This document shows positions 10,508-23,170 of a stretch of DNA of 64,000 bases, one piece after another (the stretch's first letter is position 1; every line of letters begins with the position of its first letter). This stretch comes from Lineus longissimus. Lineage: Eukaryota; Nemertea; Pilidiophora; Heteronemertea; Lineidae. The notes beneath the pieces are model-generated. The model was not told where the DNA came from, searched no databases, and saw only the letters and a list, made by a program, of their open reading frames with translations. Location: assembly GCF_910592395.1 (NCBI RefSeq), contig NC_088325.1, positions 6,849,501 to 6,913,500 on the forward strand. The letters run 5' to 3'. The translations under genes were made by a program, and so were the position numbers.

Positions 10508-11718
10508 TGAAATGGTCCAGGGACCATGCGCTCACCTCGGCTAATGTAATGCATGTCATTTGCAGTGGATATGGGGAGAACAGTTTCTGGCTAGTTTCAC
10601 CAGTTTTGATTCCATTGAATACTATTATTCTTTTTGGCTCAATGGCACAAAAGAAAATTACCCGTACCATCTAAGCGTAGCATTTTGGTTATAAAGTTGA
10701 CTGAATTTCAGGGTTATTGAAGAGTGTACATGTCACATGGAAATTAGTTGACCTCTCTTAAACAGTTTAGGAGTAATAGGACTTTGTTGGATTTTCACGA
10801 TGGCGGCCTGGCGGCCATATTTGTCATGGGATTTGACTGAAAATTAGGGATATTGATGAGAGTACATAGATACATAATCACATGAAATTTGGTTGCAATC
10901 CGATCATTGTTTTTGGAGTAATAGGACTTTGTTTAATTTTCAAAATGGCCGCCTGGCGGCCATATTGGTAGATGGATTTGACTGAAAATCAGCGACTTTG
11001 TAGATAGTACATAGATATACAATCACATGAAATTTGGTTTCAATCCGACTTTGTTTAATTTTCAAGATGGCCGCCTGGCAGCCATATTTGAGGTGCGAGC
11101 GGGACAAATTTTTTGGGTAGAATAGAGGGTCCCTAGATATATGTCCTCACAAGTTTAGAACTTTCTAGCTCAAATAGAAACGAAACGTGCCATCACCAAT
11201 CAGTGATTTAGAGAACTTTGACCTCTGTGACCTTGAAAAGTAGGTCAAATCAAAAAACCCGGGAGATATGTCATTGAACCTTATTAGATACACCCACCAT
11301 AAACATTTAGTCACTCAACGTACAATCATTAGCATCAAAAAGGCAAAAAACCAATTTCCAAGATGGCCGCCTGGAGGCAAGAAAAATACGTCAAATCAAA
11401 AACCCGTACCATATGTTATGTATCTTTATTAGATGTACCTATGATAAAAATTTGGATATGATCCAGCTATGCATTAAGGAGATATAGCACTTTTTGTGTT
11501 TATGGTTTTAACCACCTGGTGGCCAAATCAGGAATCAGACCGGACTGAAATTTAGTCACCCAGCTTTCATTACATGGGGAAACATGTGTACCAAGTTTCA
11601 AGTCAATGGCTCCAGTAGTTACGAAACGTGCCCTGCTAATGGACGACGACGGACGACGACGGACGACGACGACGGACGACGGACGCCACGCCAAAGCAAA
11701 AGCTCAGAGGTGAGCTAA
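10508..11718. repeat. Dispersed repeat, copy 1 (TGAAATGG...GGTGAGCTAA family)
   Basis: Begins TGAAATGGTCCAGGGACCAT and ends CAGAGGTGAGCTAA after a GGACGACGAC microsatellite. The same ends are seen at 33682-34722 and, degenerated, at 18578-19694. This copy holds about three 150-bp monomers, each with a GATGGCCGCCTGGCGGCCAT-like palindrome (about 10800, 10945, 11065), and one TGACCTTGAAAAGTAGGTCA motif near 11228. Non-coding. Class uncertain: no TIRs, and a 3' hairpin followed by CTAA recalls Helitron ends, but the start lacks the TC dinucleotide. Confidence 0.7.
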
Positions 11719-14569
11719 TGATAAGTGATCGTTAGAGATTGTCCATAAGTTTTTTGACAAAAAAAACAATTAATCGACTTTTGTTGGCCTTATTGCCATT
11801 ATGGAACAGACGATCGATGCAATGCTATTGGTTTTAGATAGTATCATAACCGTTATAATAAATCTTATATCATCCCATGGCCTACATTGTCTTCCGGAAT
11901 CAATGTATTATACGGTAAATTCAGACTTGTACAGTATATTCCCTCATACAGTAGTCTTTACTGCATGCGACACCATCCTGAGATGTGGATCAGTTAGAGA
12001 GAACACTAGCCCGTTGAAATAAGCTGTTCATCGATCACATGTGCGACCTCGACAAGGCCAGAAATTACAGCCGCATGTAATTTAGCCTACTGCGCAGACG
12101 GAAGCCCCGGCTCTGTAGTATTATTCACAATGTGATCTTATTTCTGTTCCTGAAAAATTGTTTTCAGTGTATTTTCTCCTTGAAATCGATCACTTCAGGT
12201 ACTATTACTGTGCATACCTAGCTAAATTAGTGTCTAGTTTCGTCTCTGATGACATTTATTTCGTAAAAATCGCTGTTTTTTTCTAAAAAGGTGTTTTTGT
12301 GGTCATTTTGGCTGTTTATTTCGAGGGTACGGTAGGAGGTCATCGTTCACTCGATAACTCTTTTTAAAATGAAATAAAAGCGTTTTAAGATACATGATAT
12401 GAATTGATATTAATATTCGTTAAGTGGGATTGTCGGTGGACGTTCATTGGTGAACAGTTGTGCTGGAATTACGAAAATATATCGATATCGTTGAGAGTTC
12501 ATTCATTAGGGGCCTGCTCTCAATTTTCCTTAATGCCTCTAGCACTGGGCAATTGCCACCATCTTGAAAAGCAGTGCCGCGGATGGCTATCGCATCGCCA
12601 CTACGCATGAGAACACGATGGCTGCCCTGCGCTGCATTGATAGTTCGTAATAAATTCACATAAAAACACACCAGAAGATCTCCGATTTTATTTACAAAGA
12701 TCATATTTTGTTATTTATTGATAAAACAAGCCATTTTACCACAGCAGGTGACACATATTAGGCCTGAATAAGACTTTAGAATTTGAAGTGGTGGTGACGA
12801 TGCCGATATCCAAGATGGCGGAATTATACCAGTGGTCAAATCTCATCTAGTTTGGGTAATTGCATCATTATTTCTTTTTGTGATTGGTGATTTGTAAAAT
12901 TGAGAATGATTGAAAAATTAGTATTTTTTCACCCAAAGGCATGAGTGAACATTTGATAAGTTTATTGTGATTTGATTGGTAATTTGGTCGACATTTTGAC
13001 AATTATATTTAGCAATATTTCGATAAATGCGGACCTGCTTCTTCCTCTTTTCGCAGTAACGGTGTTTCGATAACTCAGGTCAGTTTCACGGCAAAAATAA
13101 GTGGTAGTTTTGAAATTCGAATGTGCATTTATTAATGTAACGATAAAGTACATTTCCGAGAATAATTAGTGAAAGTTTCAGTAGGTGTCGATTTTTGTAA
13201 AGTAGTGTATAGGCGATGGATTGGCTCAGCCATGTGCTCGTCGTGTCAGCGGGGCGCAAGCCGTCATGGGATGGGGGATGTACACTACAATGCACGTGAT
13301 TGATGGTTGAACATTCACTCTCGTTGACAGTGTATTATTGAAATATTTGATTGTGATGATGGTGTATTGTACTAGGCCTTGCATGCTCCCAACGTGTGGC
13401 ATATTTCACATTGATACTACCAGTATCAATTACAAAAAAATAGATTGTGAGTAACAATACTGATAGGCCTACAAACAATGCTAACATGTCATGAGGGTGG
13501 GAACGGGGAAGGGGGGGTAACTGTTTCGACGTCCCGTTAGGAAAAAAGGCTTATCCCGTTTCCCAATACGCAATTTTAGCCGAATCGTGACGCAAAACAC
13601 GGCTTGTCTCGAATCCCGCTAAAATAAGGGTGTCTATCGTATCCCGAATCCCGACAGTTATTTTCGGCCCATCCCAGTGTCCCGAAAATACCCGTTCTCC
13701 CCCTCATACATAGTAGACCATATTGTCACATTGATGTTTTCTTTCATTACAGTTAGACTTCGTGATCTACATTTTCGACAAAGGCCTGGTGTAATATTAG
13801 TTATTACATACTTGATGAAGGTAATATCAATTTCTTCAAATTTGAAGCATGACGTTAATGGGGTACCAGCACAACTTCATTGACTGCTACGTGGCGCTGG
13901 TGGTAACTAAGGTATTGCATCGCTCATATCACTTGAAAAAAACATTTACCCTAGTTACGACCAAACCTGCTTAGCAGAGGGCGATACCTCATCAGGAGCG
14001 CCACAATCATATCATTGGTGTGAAAGCATTTGTATGAAGTTTTTCAGTTCTCAATGTGTTCAAAACCTTAATTGTGAAATTGTGCACTTCGAATTCAAAT
14101 TTACGTCACTACGTTAGTTTGACATCCATTGATGTCACGGTAATTTCACTGTTATGCTGTGCTGCTTTCAGGTTTAATGACACGAATGAGTACAAGTACA
14201 TTACATTTTTCGACGAAGGCCTTCTGTAATTTCATACACTTCTTACGGTTAGTATTGATTCATAATTTCGAGTAAAAAAGTTAATTTTGAAAGTGAAAAA
14301 TATGTTACAATACAATAGACCTGCAAATACCATATACGCAAGTTTTGAACAAAATATCACACATATTCCCCAGTTGACTTGTGATGATATTGATAATGGT
14401 GGTGGTGGTGTTATCATGTACATGGCTTCTAACGTAGTAAATGTTTTCTTTTCAGCAACATTCAATAGATTTATTTACTGTATTATCATTTCGACCAAGG
14501 CGAATTCGACACTTCAGTTACACAAGGTTAGTAACTTTTGTTCACAAAATCCAAATGGAGGCAAATACA
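11719..14569. other. Spacer without a supported gene
   Basis: AT-rich, with short open frames only. Near 13540-13700 there are repeated TCCCGAATCCCG-like words of low complexity. I see no exon with domain content. Confidence 0.4.
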
Positions 14570-15120
14570 GAACAATCAAACTTAGTCATTCCAGTCAGTT
14601 ACTGAAGCACAGTGAAAACTGTCGGGAGCAATGCAACTGATGGCATGTCAAACTTCCAGTGACTGTCCCTGTCCATATATTTCAAGACAGTACAAATCTT
14701 GTAATCATTTTGTTTATGCAATGTACGTTATTATGTATCATTTCAGCACAATCAAACTTAGTCATTCCAGTCAGTTACTGAAGCACAGCGAAAACTGTCT
14801 GAATTAGTGCTGCTGATGGCATGTAATTACTCTACTACCACTACCAGTGACAGTCAATGTCCATATATTTTCAAGTGTGCGAAATTAGTACTCGTCTACT
14901 TCTTAGTGTTATTTGAATGCAATGTATGTCATAAAAATATTTTTTCAACACTATATCAACATTCTCATTCCTGTCAGTTTCTGAAAATCAGCTAAAGCAA
15001 TCGCTACCAATGCAGCTGATAACAGCAATTCTTTTTGTTCCCAATGCCCATCCATGACAATATATTTCACGCATGTGACAATCATGTAATCATCCTGTTT
15101 TTTGTGTTCTATTCATGCAA
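14570..15120. repeat. Diverged tandem repeat, about 180-210 bp, three copies
   Basis: Positions 14571 onward (AATCAAACTTAGTCATTCCA) recur at 14749 with the same sequence, and a more diverged third copy starts near 14959. Each contains CCAGTCAGTTACTGAA, a GCAACTGATGGCATGT-like segment and a CCATATATTTCAAG segment. Each is preceded by a TTTCAG-like tract, so spliced non-coding exons are conceivable. No protein pattern. Confidence 0.55.
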
Positions 15121-15834
15121 TAAATAAATTCAGTATTTTCAAATCATTGGTGCTACAAAACTATTCTCATTATATATTATTCATATTTTATAAAATGCTG
15201 TCATGTCAAATTTTGTGTCCTATAAATCATTATGAAGTCGGCATTTTATATACAACTTTTGTACTCCTCCTAAATAAACATACAAATCTTGTTTTATGTA
15301 AACTTTGTATATGTGACCCGTCACAGCAAAACCAGGCGCATGTCGCTCTGAGCTTGGCAGGTTGAGACGGACTGTTCTAATCTTTCATTAGCGACACCAT
15401 TTCTTACCCGAGTGCCTCCTTCATTCATACATCTTGTACTTTAACTCAAGATACCCATCTTTGAATATTTTTAGTATACCAAGTACTACAATGTCAATGT
15501 ATTGAAGTCATGTTCTTGTAGTGTTATTGGCTTTCTATTATCTTGTCAAAATACCACTTGGTTCTCGCAAAATCTCAATAAAAACAAATGCTATTGCATG
15601 TATTGCATATTCTAACAGCTATCCACTGTATCGATTTATCCATCATCTGTAGTATTTGTCACAAAAATGTTATATTATGTAAATCATATTTCATTACATA
15701 ATGCACACTGCCAATTACTGCTGAACCATTCATATGTCATTTAAATAAATAATTTTCAACTTTTTAAAACCGTCTTATAGTACTGTTCTTGTCACTTAGC
15801 TGAACCAATTGCTCTATAGCATGAAATTTCCAGA
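15121..15834. other. AT-rich spacer
   Basis: Several AATAAA-type words occur (about 15119, 15274, 15576, 15743) but no coding exon. It could be the 3' part of a non-coding transcript; nothing in the sequence proves it. Confidence 0.3.
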
Positions 15835-16395
15835 AATGCCCCAGGGACTGAAAAGTGCTGTTTTAACAGAGAGGTGTCCTAAACTGAGAAGTCGAGTTGA
15901 ATGGAAACAACCAATTTGGAACCAAAAACTACTGTCCTTATTAAAGAGGTTGTCCTCAATAGAAAGGTGTCCACAAAAAGTAGGTCCACTGTATATGAAA
16001 GTACAAACCCTGGTACATGTAGTGACATCATCTCCTCCTCGATGTGGACACCTGCAAATGCAGCGACAATGTCACATCAGTTATTTAATTCATCGTCCTT
16101 TGTGCAGATGGCACCACCCATCAAGCATGTTGGTGACGAATAGTGTCGCAGCATTTCGTCACCGAGCTCACACAAAAATGCACTGTCATTCATTCAGCCA
16201 TAAGTGTAAGACTGTAGGGTTGTTTCCAACCAAAACATGTTCGAAATGTGTCAAGCATTCGGAACACCCAAAGACTGATTAGAGAAGTCAAAATTGAATG
16301 GAAACAACCAATTTGGGACCAAAACTAGTGTCCTTATTGGAAAGGTTGTCTTTAATAGAGAGGTGTCTTCTAACGGAGGTTCCACTGTATATAAT
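15835..16395. repeat. Two degraded copies of the mariner-like MITE
   Basis: Positions about 15840-15995 and 16255-16395 both contain GAATGGAAACAACCAATTTG, AGTGTCCTTATT-like words, AGAGAGGTGTC and a TCCACTGTATAT end, as at 6416-6573. About 260 bp of unrelated sequence lies between. They have lost clean TA-flanked ends. Confidence 0.6.
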
Positions 16396-17008
16396 GTAGG
16401 AACCCTGGTTGTGACATTGTCCACTCCTCCAGCTGCACACCACCAAATCCACAACAATGTCACACCAGTTATTTAGTTCATCATGCTTATGGTCATTGTA
16501 CTTTCATCTCATGTAAAATGTAACTTTTTACACGGTTTCAATAAACGATTTGTAATTTGTAATTTGTAAATTATAAATTTCACTAATAATTTGACGCCGC
16601 CAATTCCACTGGTCTTCGAAATACGTAAGCTACACTGTTGACGACTATGACACTCCTCACAAACCACATTGTGAATCAGACGCCGATAGGCTTGTATTCA
16701 CTATTCTCAATACGCCCGTGCGTGGAGCTGTTTTGTTGACATTTTGGGGAATTTGTAAGAACTCCCTATTCGCGCTTGCGATACCTACGAAAAACTAATT
16801 GAACAATACGTTTAACCAAACCAAGTTGGGCTGGATATCTGGATTGACGATTATAAGCAGATAAAAGCTCGACAGAACATAGAAATTTCGATTATCATTT
16901 CAATATGTTCTGATAATCTATTCATTCATATATACTGCATGCTGTCTGGCTAAAAAGGCTAAGTTTGATGAAAGATAAAATCCAAATGTTTGGGTTTTTT
17001 CTGTACAG

Positions 17009-17076
17009 CTATTGGGCAGTCTGGCCGGAGCAGGCATTGTAGCGATAACAGGCGTCATTATGGCTGTTGTTCTATG
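17009..17076 (+). pseudogene. Copy B transmembrane exon, frameshifted
   Basis: Closely matches the gene A transmembrane exon (GTCTGGCCGGAGCAGGCATT onward, same donor ATG|GTAAGC) but lacks 11 nt after the acceptor, so the membrane helix is out of frame. No related Ig exon was found upstream; homology to gene A starts near 16849. Copy B is therefore a partial, non-functional duplicate of the 3' half of gene A. Confidence 0.75.
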
Positions 17077-17170
17077 GTAAGCTACTTCAAATACAGTTCT
17101 GTTGGTAAAACGACGATTACTCAACAGATTTCGGTGAAGTTGAAGGGGGGGGGGGCATATAGCTGTCGAC

Positions 17171-18114
17171 CAAGGAGGATACCGTGGTGACATCACAGCT
17201 TTTCCAAGATGGCGCTGCATATTGTAAACAAAGTCGATCCACGGCCAAGGGAAAATCAAGTCATCAAATAAAGTTAGATTTTTCGCATCAAATCAGAGTT
17301 ATTAGTACTTTTCTGCTATGAAATAAGTCTTCAGACAATAAGTTATCATTTGAATAATGAAAAGTGCTGTTTTGATGGGGAAAAATAGGGTTTTTAAAAC
17401 CAAATAGCCGGGCACCGATGTTCCAAAATTAGCGATGGTTTCAAAACAGTCTCCAAGATATGGGGCAATCTCTTCATTATCATAATGGGATTTGGAGGAA
17501 TGTTTACAGATTTTACAAGTTCGAGACCTGTAGGACCTAAAACTTGCATAGATCCCCATAGATTCCCTCTATTTGTCGAGTTAGCGCCCTTGTAAGATCA
17601 TGCATTTTCGGACACTAGAACGAAATCTTCCTGCGGATATCGCGGTTTCGGTGATGATTTAAGGAGAAATTGACTGTTCTAGAGTTGTATGGGACAGAAA
17701 TGAGTTCATACTTCATGAATACATGAATATATTATGATATGGGCGGGCTTCTAAGTCAAAACAATAACAAACTCAACTGCATCTCTACCGTGTATCGCGT
17801 AGTGCATTGCCTAGAGTATTTCGTAGTGTATTTTAGCGGAGACATTATTTCCGCACTTTGGCCACGCCAAACGTCTTTTTCATTCGTGGAAGTTAATCTG
17901 CTCTGTAAATTTTATCTTACACAGGAAGAATCCATACTAGTTATTGCAATATTTCATGTCTATTGGTGTTTTTGTGTACAGGAGCGCACCAGACAGTGAT
18001 ACGTGGAGATGTGTTCAGTGCTGGTGCTGTCAGTAGACTGAATCTGATTGGCCATAGCGATCAGTAATATGGGTCGTGATCATGTAATGTGACGTCACCG
18101 CGGTATCCTCCTTG
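17171..18114. mobile_element. Mutator-like (9-bp TSD) non-autonomous element, 944 bp
   Basis: Terminal inverted repeats of about 26 bp start CAAGGAGGATACCGYGGTGA; the right end contains GTGACGTCAC. They are flanked by GCTGTCGAC (17162-17170) and GTTGTCGAC (18115-18123), a 9-bp duplication with one mismatch. Gene A, at the paralogous intron position (about 3068-3082, AGTTGTTGACACTGG), has no insert, so both borders are supported by an empty site. A 9-bp duplication is typical of MULEs, but TIRs are short for that group. No transposase frame inside. Confidence 0.75.
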
Positions 18115-18395
18115 GTTGTCGACACTGGTTTCTTGATCGTATTATATTAAGGACCTACAATAAATATCCCAGAAACTATCAACACATGAAGCTAGTTGAT
18201 GAAATATTAGATAAATAATCTTTAAGATTCTTACCAAACATTGACGGTTCATAGAGTTGGATAATTTAGGCAAGTCATTTGTCATACCAATGTGAAATTA
18301 ACCTGCCATGCACTAGTGATGTTTTGATTTTGATCGCTATTTGCGCACATTGACGAGAAACTCAACTTCCAAACCTTTTGTATTTACTTCTGTAG

Positions 18396-18577
18396 GCAAC
18401 GTGGTCTGCTGCGATGGGGAAAGAGGCAGAGTCACCGACCTGCAAATGATACCGTTGATTATGAAGATACCAGGGTTGAATTCACAACCGCCGGAAATCG
18501 CCCTGTACACACCTACGCTTACATTGAGACTGATTACGTAAATGATTTGTTTGACCCTGTACACTGGCATGGGCAAA
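18396..18577 (+). pseudogene. Copy B cytoplasmic-tail exon, 5' part, interrupted
   Basis: Starts at the same TTCTGTAG acceptor as the gene A tail exon and stays open through TDYVNDLFDPVHWHGQ. It is then cut by a 1.1 kb repeat; reading on gives a stop near 18625. The exon resumes at about 19697 (ACAGCCAGTGCC) and continues to about 19754 (GTCCATGGAAATG) before diverging. The ITIM-like part of the tail is missing. With the frameshift at 17009 this confirms a pseudogene. Confidence 0.8.
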
Positions 18578-19694
18578 TGAAAAGGCCAGGGGCCATTTTG
18601 CTCACCGGTATTTCGGTAACGATTTAATTGACAATGAATGTTTCTTGAGATATGACCGAGGAAGACTCTGAGGTACCACTAGTATCATATCAGACTGAAC
18701 ATAAGCCAACCTTACCTTTGGGATAATGTGCAACAAATATGAACTTCATTGTCATTGCAGTTAAGAAACTTGCCATAGTTAGGCCGCCAAACAGCAAATT
18801 CACGTGATTTGACCTCTTTGACCTTGAAAAGTAGGTCAAATCAAAAATCTGTATAATATGTAATGTATCCTTGCTGGGAGTACCAACCATAACAAATTTA
18901 TCGAATACGAATCACTAATGAGCGAGATGTCACACTGTCTAGGTTTTCACTTTTTGCCCCCTGGTGTCTAAGTCGAGAAACAGATCAGACCAGAATTCAG
19001 TGTCAGAGGTAACCTGACCTAGGGAGTCTTGTGTACAAAGTTTCAAGCCTATTGCTCTAGCAGTTACGAAACGTGTCACAGTTACGCTCAAACGGCCAAT
19101 TTACGCCATTTGCCAATTTACGCCAATCAAAAACCTCTATGGTCTGTGATGTATCTAGGCTTGGTGTACCTACCATAAAAATTTCATCAAAAACAAATCA
19201 CTAATAAGTCAGATATCACACTTTTGTGTTTTCAGTTAAGGCCCCCTGGTGGCCAAGTCAAGGATCAGATCAGACCAAAATTGGCTGGTAGAGGTCATCT
19301 GACCTAGGGGGTCATGCATAAAACTTCCAAGCTCATAGCCCTACCAGTTAAGAAACGTGCTACAGTTACACTCAAACGGCAAATTTACGCCATTTGACAT
19401 CTGTGACCTTGAAAAGTAGGTCAAATCAAAAACACGTGCGATATGTACTATTATCTTGCTTGGAGTACCTACGATATAAATTCATCAAAAACGAATCACT
19501 AATAAGTGAGATATCACACTATTTAAACCAGACCGAAATTCAGTGTCAAAGGTCATCTGACCTAGGGAGTCATGCATACAAAGTTTTGAGTCCATAGCCC
19601 TAGCGGTTAAGAAACGTGCCGCTGTTTTTGGAATAGGATACGGCAGACGACGGACACTGCGCTGTTGTATAGACTCACCCTACCGGTGAGCCAA
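18578..19694. repeat. Dispersed repeat, copy 2, inserted in copy B tail exon
   Basis: Same family as 10508-11718 and 33682-34722: starts TGAAAAGGCCAGGGGCCAT, ends CCGGTGAGCC. It contains monomers of about 290-330 bp with CCTTGAAAAGTAGGTCAAAT near 18820 and 19410. The uninterrupted gene A exon (GTGGACAAAACCCCTCAC, about 3531) gives the pre-insertion site: an A-run, so any target duplication is a few A residues. Confidence 0.75.
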
Positions 19695-19696
19695 AA

Positions 19697-19754
19697 ATCC
19701 ACAGCCAGTGCCTGCGGAGCACCGCGTTCCGGTTCAGGGAGTCCATGGAAATGT
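19697..19754 (+). pseudogene. Copy B cytoplasmic-tail exon, second fragment
   Basis: CACAGCCAGTGCCTGCGG through GGGAGTCCATGGAAATG matches gene A 3547-3600 with substitutions. It follows directly on the dispersed repeat and precedes the Harbinger insertion by about 24 bp. Beyond it the tail homology is lost. Confidence 0.7.
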
Positions 19755-19981
19755 AATGTATGGGTTTTTGCCCTCCAGGGACCTTATTCACAAAAGCTCC
19801 GTAGCAACATACGGTACCGTAAGGCCACTGTAAGGCCCCCGTAGCGACTTACGCCCATTTCACAAACCAACCGCAAAGTAACGGTCCCGTAAAAACCGAC
19901 CGTAAATTTGCCAAATATTACGGGAACTTCAAACCTCCTGTAAATTGTTACGGAGCTTCCGTAGAGCAGACCGAGAGAGTC

Positions 19982-21351
19982 ATGGCGGTCGCGTTTCTTC
20001 TTGCTGATCAAGAAAATCGGCGGGCGAGACGCCGAGAACGCATTTTTCGGGATCGAATGCAACCACTGGATTACTATGACGATGTGGATTTGATGAAACG
20101 TTATCGGATGCCTAGACACGTGCTGACTGAAGTCATAGACTTGATTCGTGCTGACGTTGAACACCCTACTCAACGATCGCATGCCATCCCTGCTACCTTG
20201 CAGATTCTCACTGCTATACGGTTTTTTGCGACTGGTTCCTTTCAGTTAGCAACAGCTGACATGTGCGGTAGCATCAGCCAACCATCCACTTCCAGGATTG
20301 TGACAAGGGTAGCCACCGCACTTCAGAGGATTTCGCCAAATATCATTGCATTTCCACGGGAACGAGAAAGAAGGAACCTTATTAAGGAGGGCTTTTATAA
20401 TGAGCGCCGTAGAATACCCAGCGTTCTGGGATGTCTAGATGGATCCCTTGTTCAGATCAAACGGCCGTCCCAAGATGAAGCTGCATACGTATGTCGACAC
20501 AATTACCATGCAATTAACGTTCAGGGAGTCTGCTCACATGACAAAAAGTTCACGAATATTATGGCGCAGTGGCCAGGCTCCACACATGATTCATTCATGT
20601 GGACACATTCGCACCTTAACAGGGAGCTGGCAAATGACCCTCATCGTGACGGACATCTTCTGGGCGACTCTGCATACCCTTTGCGCCCATGGGTACTCAC
20701 GCCTATACAGAATCCCGCGGATGATGCAGAAAGACAGTACAAAATCCACCATAGAAGGATTAGACAGGCAATCGAAGGTACTTTCGGCCGATGGAAGGTC
20801 AGATGGCAGTGTTTGCACGCAGAAGGTGAGTTTCAGTCTATTGGACAGAATTTCCTTTCAGCACAGCTTTGAAGAGGGAAAATGGGCAATAGGCCCTTTC
20901 CGGCTTTGGATTTGTTCAGGCCCTATCCATTTTCTAAGAAAAAGTAATCGGGACCGACTGAGTGAAATACTCCTGTACTGGGAGTTTCCAGCAACACCTT
21001 TTGCAAGGACACTTCCCAAAATACCATCGAAGTCAACCTATTCAACATGAAGAAAATGCCGAGATTGGAAATGTGTCTGCAACATCCCCATGTTACAGTT
21101 TGTTCCCAACGTTTTTCAATTTATTTTCAGGAGGAATCCTCAAACTCCGCCCTGAGCGGTGCTGCAGGGTAATCATCGCAACTGCAGTGCTTCACAACAT
21201 CTGCGAGGAGCATGGTATACCACTTCCACCTGGTGTACAGCCCATGATTGGAAACAATCCAGACCTAGACGATAATCGTCCTGTCATGGCTGATGATGCC
21301 GATGGGACCGTTGCTCGAGCAAGGATAATAAGAGAGCATTTCTGGAACTAA
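19982..21351 (+). CDS. Harbinger transposase (HARBI1-like DDE nuclease)
   Basis: Two exons, 19982-20825 and 21131-21351, intron GTGAGT..TTTTCAG, phase 1, giving 354 residues, the usual HARBI1-type length. The DDE_Tnp_4 catalytic residues are visible: D153 in CLDGSLVQIKRP, D229 in GDSAYPLRPW and E265 in RQAIEGTFGRWK, with 35 residues between D229 and E265. The C-terminal exon carries CCRVIIATAVLHNICEEHGI, a family hallmark. Function known for the superfamily: cut-and-paste transposition at the terminal repeats, with nuclear import and DNA recruitment helped by the Myb-like partner. The reading frame is intact, so the nuclease may be functional even though its partner is frameshifted. ATG choice follows a stop-free start just inside the TIR. 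Confidence 0.9.
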
Positions 21352-21693
21352 ACACTTTATTAACGGATCAGTGACTGATTTTCAAATCAAGGACACATAA
21401 GAGCAGTGAAAGGGGACTACCTGTCCCACGCTAATCTGCCAGTCAACTAGTTTTTGTCCTTTGTCCTCACTAAAATTGATTAGTTTTTAAAATAGTTAAG
21501 AAACCTCACCTTTACGAGAACGTTGACGTTAATTACGCATTCTGATGGCTGAACAAAGCAACCCCTTGAATTTCACAGTTCAATCAATAAAATCTATACT
21601 ATTAAAAGAATGGACTTCCGTTTGAATGTCTGCACCTGTGCTCATCAAACTCTATACCAAAATGTCAACCATGTACCCACAGCTGAAACCTCC

Positions 21694-23170
21694 CTATACG
21701 AACTGGAACAAATGCAATTCAGCATGATTTTGAGGTGGAATTCTTTCGATATGAACATGTGTCCATAAATGGTCACATCTGCATGGATTCAAAAATATTT
21801 TTAGCAGTATTGAAAGACGCGTTGCGGGTTGCGTAGGGTTCTTTTCTGCCGCAAACGTTAAAACTGTACTGCTGCTGGACCGCTGGAGATCCAACTTTTC
21901 GCGTTCAATTTGAACGAGCTCTTCGAGAAGGGATGCAGTTTTCACTTCAATTTGAAGTCGCTTTTTATCGACCTCCAACCTCTCCTTCTCAATTGACAAC
22001 AGGTCACAGGTCACATTGGTCGCAGTGGGAGCAGGGCTTCGCGTCCTTGAGGTAGGCTGAGACGAAGGTGAAGAAGTACCTGGAACACTTTTATCTTCCA
22101 AGTGTTCCGAGAACAACGAATTCCGCCCACGTTTTCGAGATTGGGCAACTGCTGCTGAAGTATTTGGAACACTTGCATCTTCGACATGTTCCGAGAAAGG
22201 AGAATTCGAACGTCGTCGAAATGCGCCAAAACTGAAGGGAATTTCTTTCTCTGGGCCTAGGTCATCAAGCTCTTCCACATCAGACTGCTCTTGGTCACTC
22301 AATGGAGTTGAGATAGTGGCCGGCGCTGAAACTCTCTGAAACGAAAATGGCAGGCCCTTTCTAAAGGAATTGGCAAACAAACACATTTATTTCCATCTAA
22401 AGAAAACTTATACAATATGCATCCGTTGATACTGCACTCTAAATATTACTTCAATATCTCACTCTAACATCCTCCATTTGACTGGAAAGAAAGATGTTTG
22501 ATTGATTTCTCCTTTGTAGATATATCTGAAAAATATTTTAGAAATTCATCTTGAACCTACCATTGGGTGAACATTGGTTAGTGCCAATTTTAATTGAATG
22601 GCTCATAACAGTAATTAATTTCAATCATTAGATTGAATTTTAAATTGTTTTCTCTGTTCGTTTTGCTCAAAATTTATTGAAATTATACGACAGTTGAGTT
22701 CCTTTGAGGAAATAATGCCTTTAGTAGACTAACCTTGGATTGTTTTGGTGTGGGTTCTACATGTACTTGAGAGTGAGTTGGGTTAGCCGTATCATAGCCT
22801 CCTTTAATCCCAAAAACTTTAGTCGTTCCCAAGAGACCAATAACTCTCCGGTCAATATCTGACAAATCTTCAGTTCTACGAGGCTCATTCCCTGTCTTAG
22901 CGTCCTCTGCCCTATCTTTGTTCGCCCGTTTCTTGGCCCGAGTCTTTAAAAATCATCCCACCTTTTTTTCATGTCATCGATATCTCTCTGGCATGGTGAA
23001 ATTGCATTCACTCTCTGACAAATATCCTTCCAATACTTTTTTTTGCGCTCGTTTGTGACACTGTCAGAAAATTTCGAAGAGATTACTTCATAATGTTCTT
23101 CAATTAGCTCCAAAAGCCGGCGAGTTTCGTTTTCTGTAAAGTTCGGTTTTCTCTTTCTTTTCTCAGACAT
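21694..23170 (-). pseudogene. Harbinger partner, Myb/SANT-like protein (one frameshift)
   Basis: Minus-strand gene with exons 23170-22734 and 22335-21694 (donor AAG|GTTAGT, acceptor TTTCAG, phase 0). The N-terminus is a Myb/SANT-like three-helix domain (NFTENETRRLLELIEEHY, YWKDICQRVNAI, MKKRWDDF). The middle is Ser/Pro-rich with two copies of an FSEHxEDxSVPxTS module. The C-terminus has a charged coiled coil (LLSIEKERLEVDKKRLQ..). Similar proteins (NAIF1-like) bind transposon ends and bring the transposase into the nucleus. Codon phase is lost by one base in an A/T run at 22948-22952; downstream reading is otherwise continuous. It may be true decay or a homopolymer sequencing error. Confidence 0.8.

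Noticed and set aside
11640-11690. GGACGACGAC microsatellite as a CRISPR-like or coding repeat
   Set aside because: It is a simple repeat that belongs to the 3' part of the dispersed family and is seen again near 34655.
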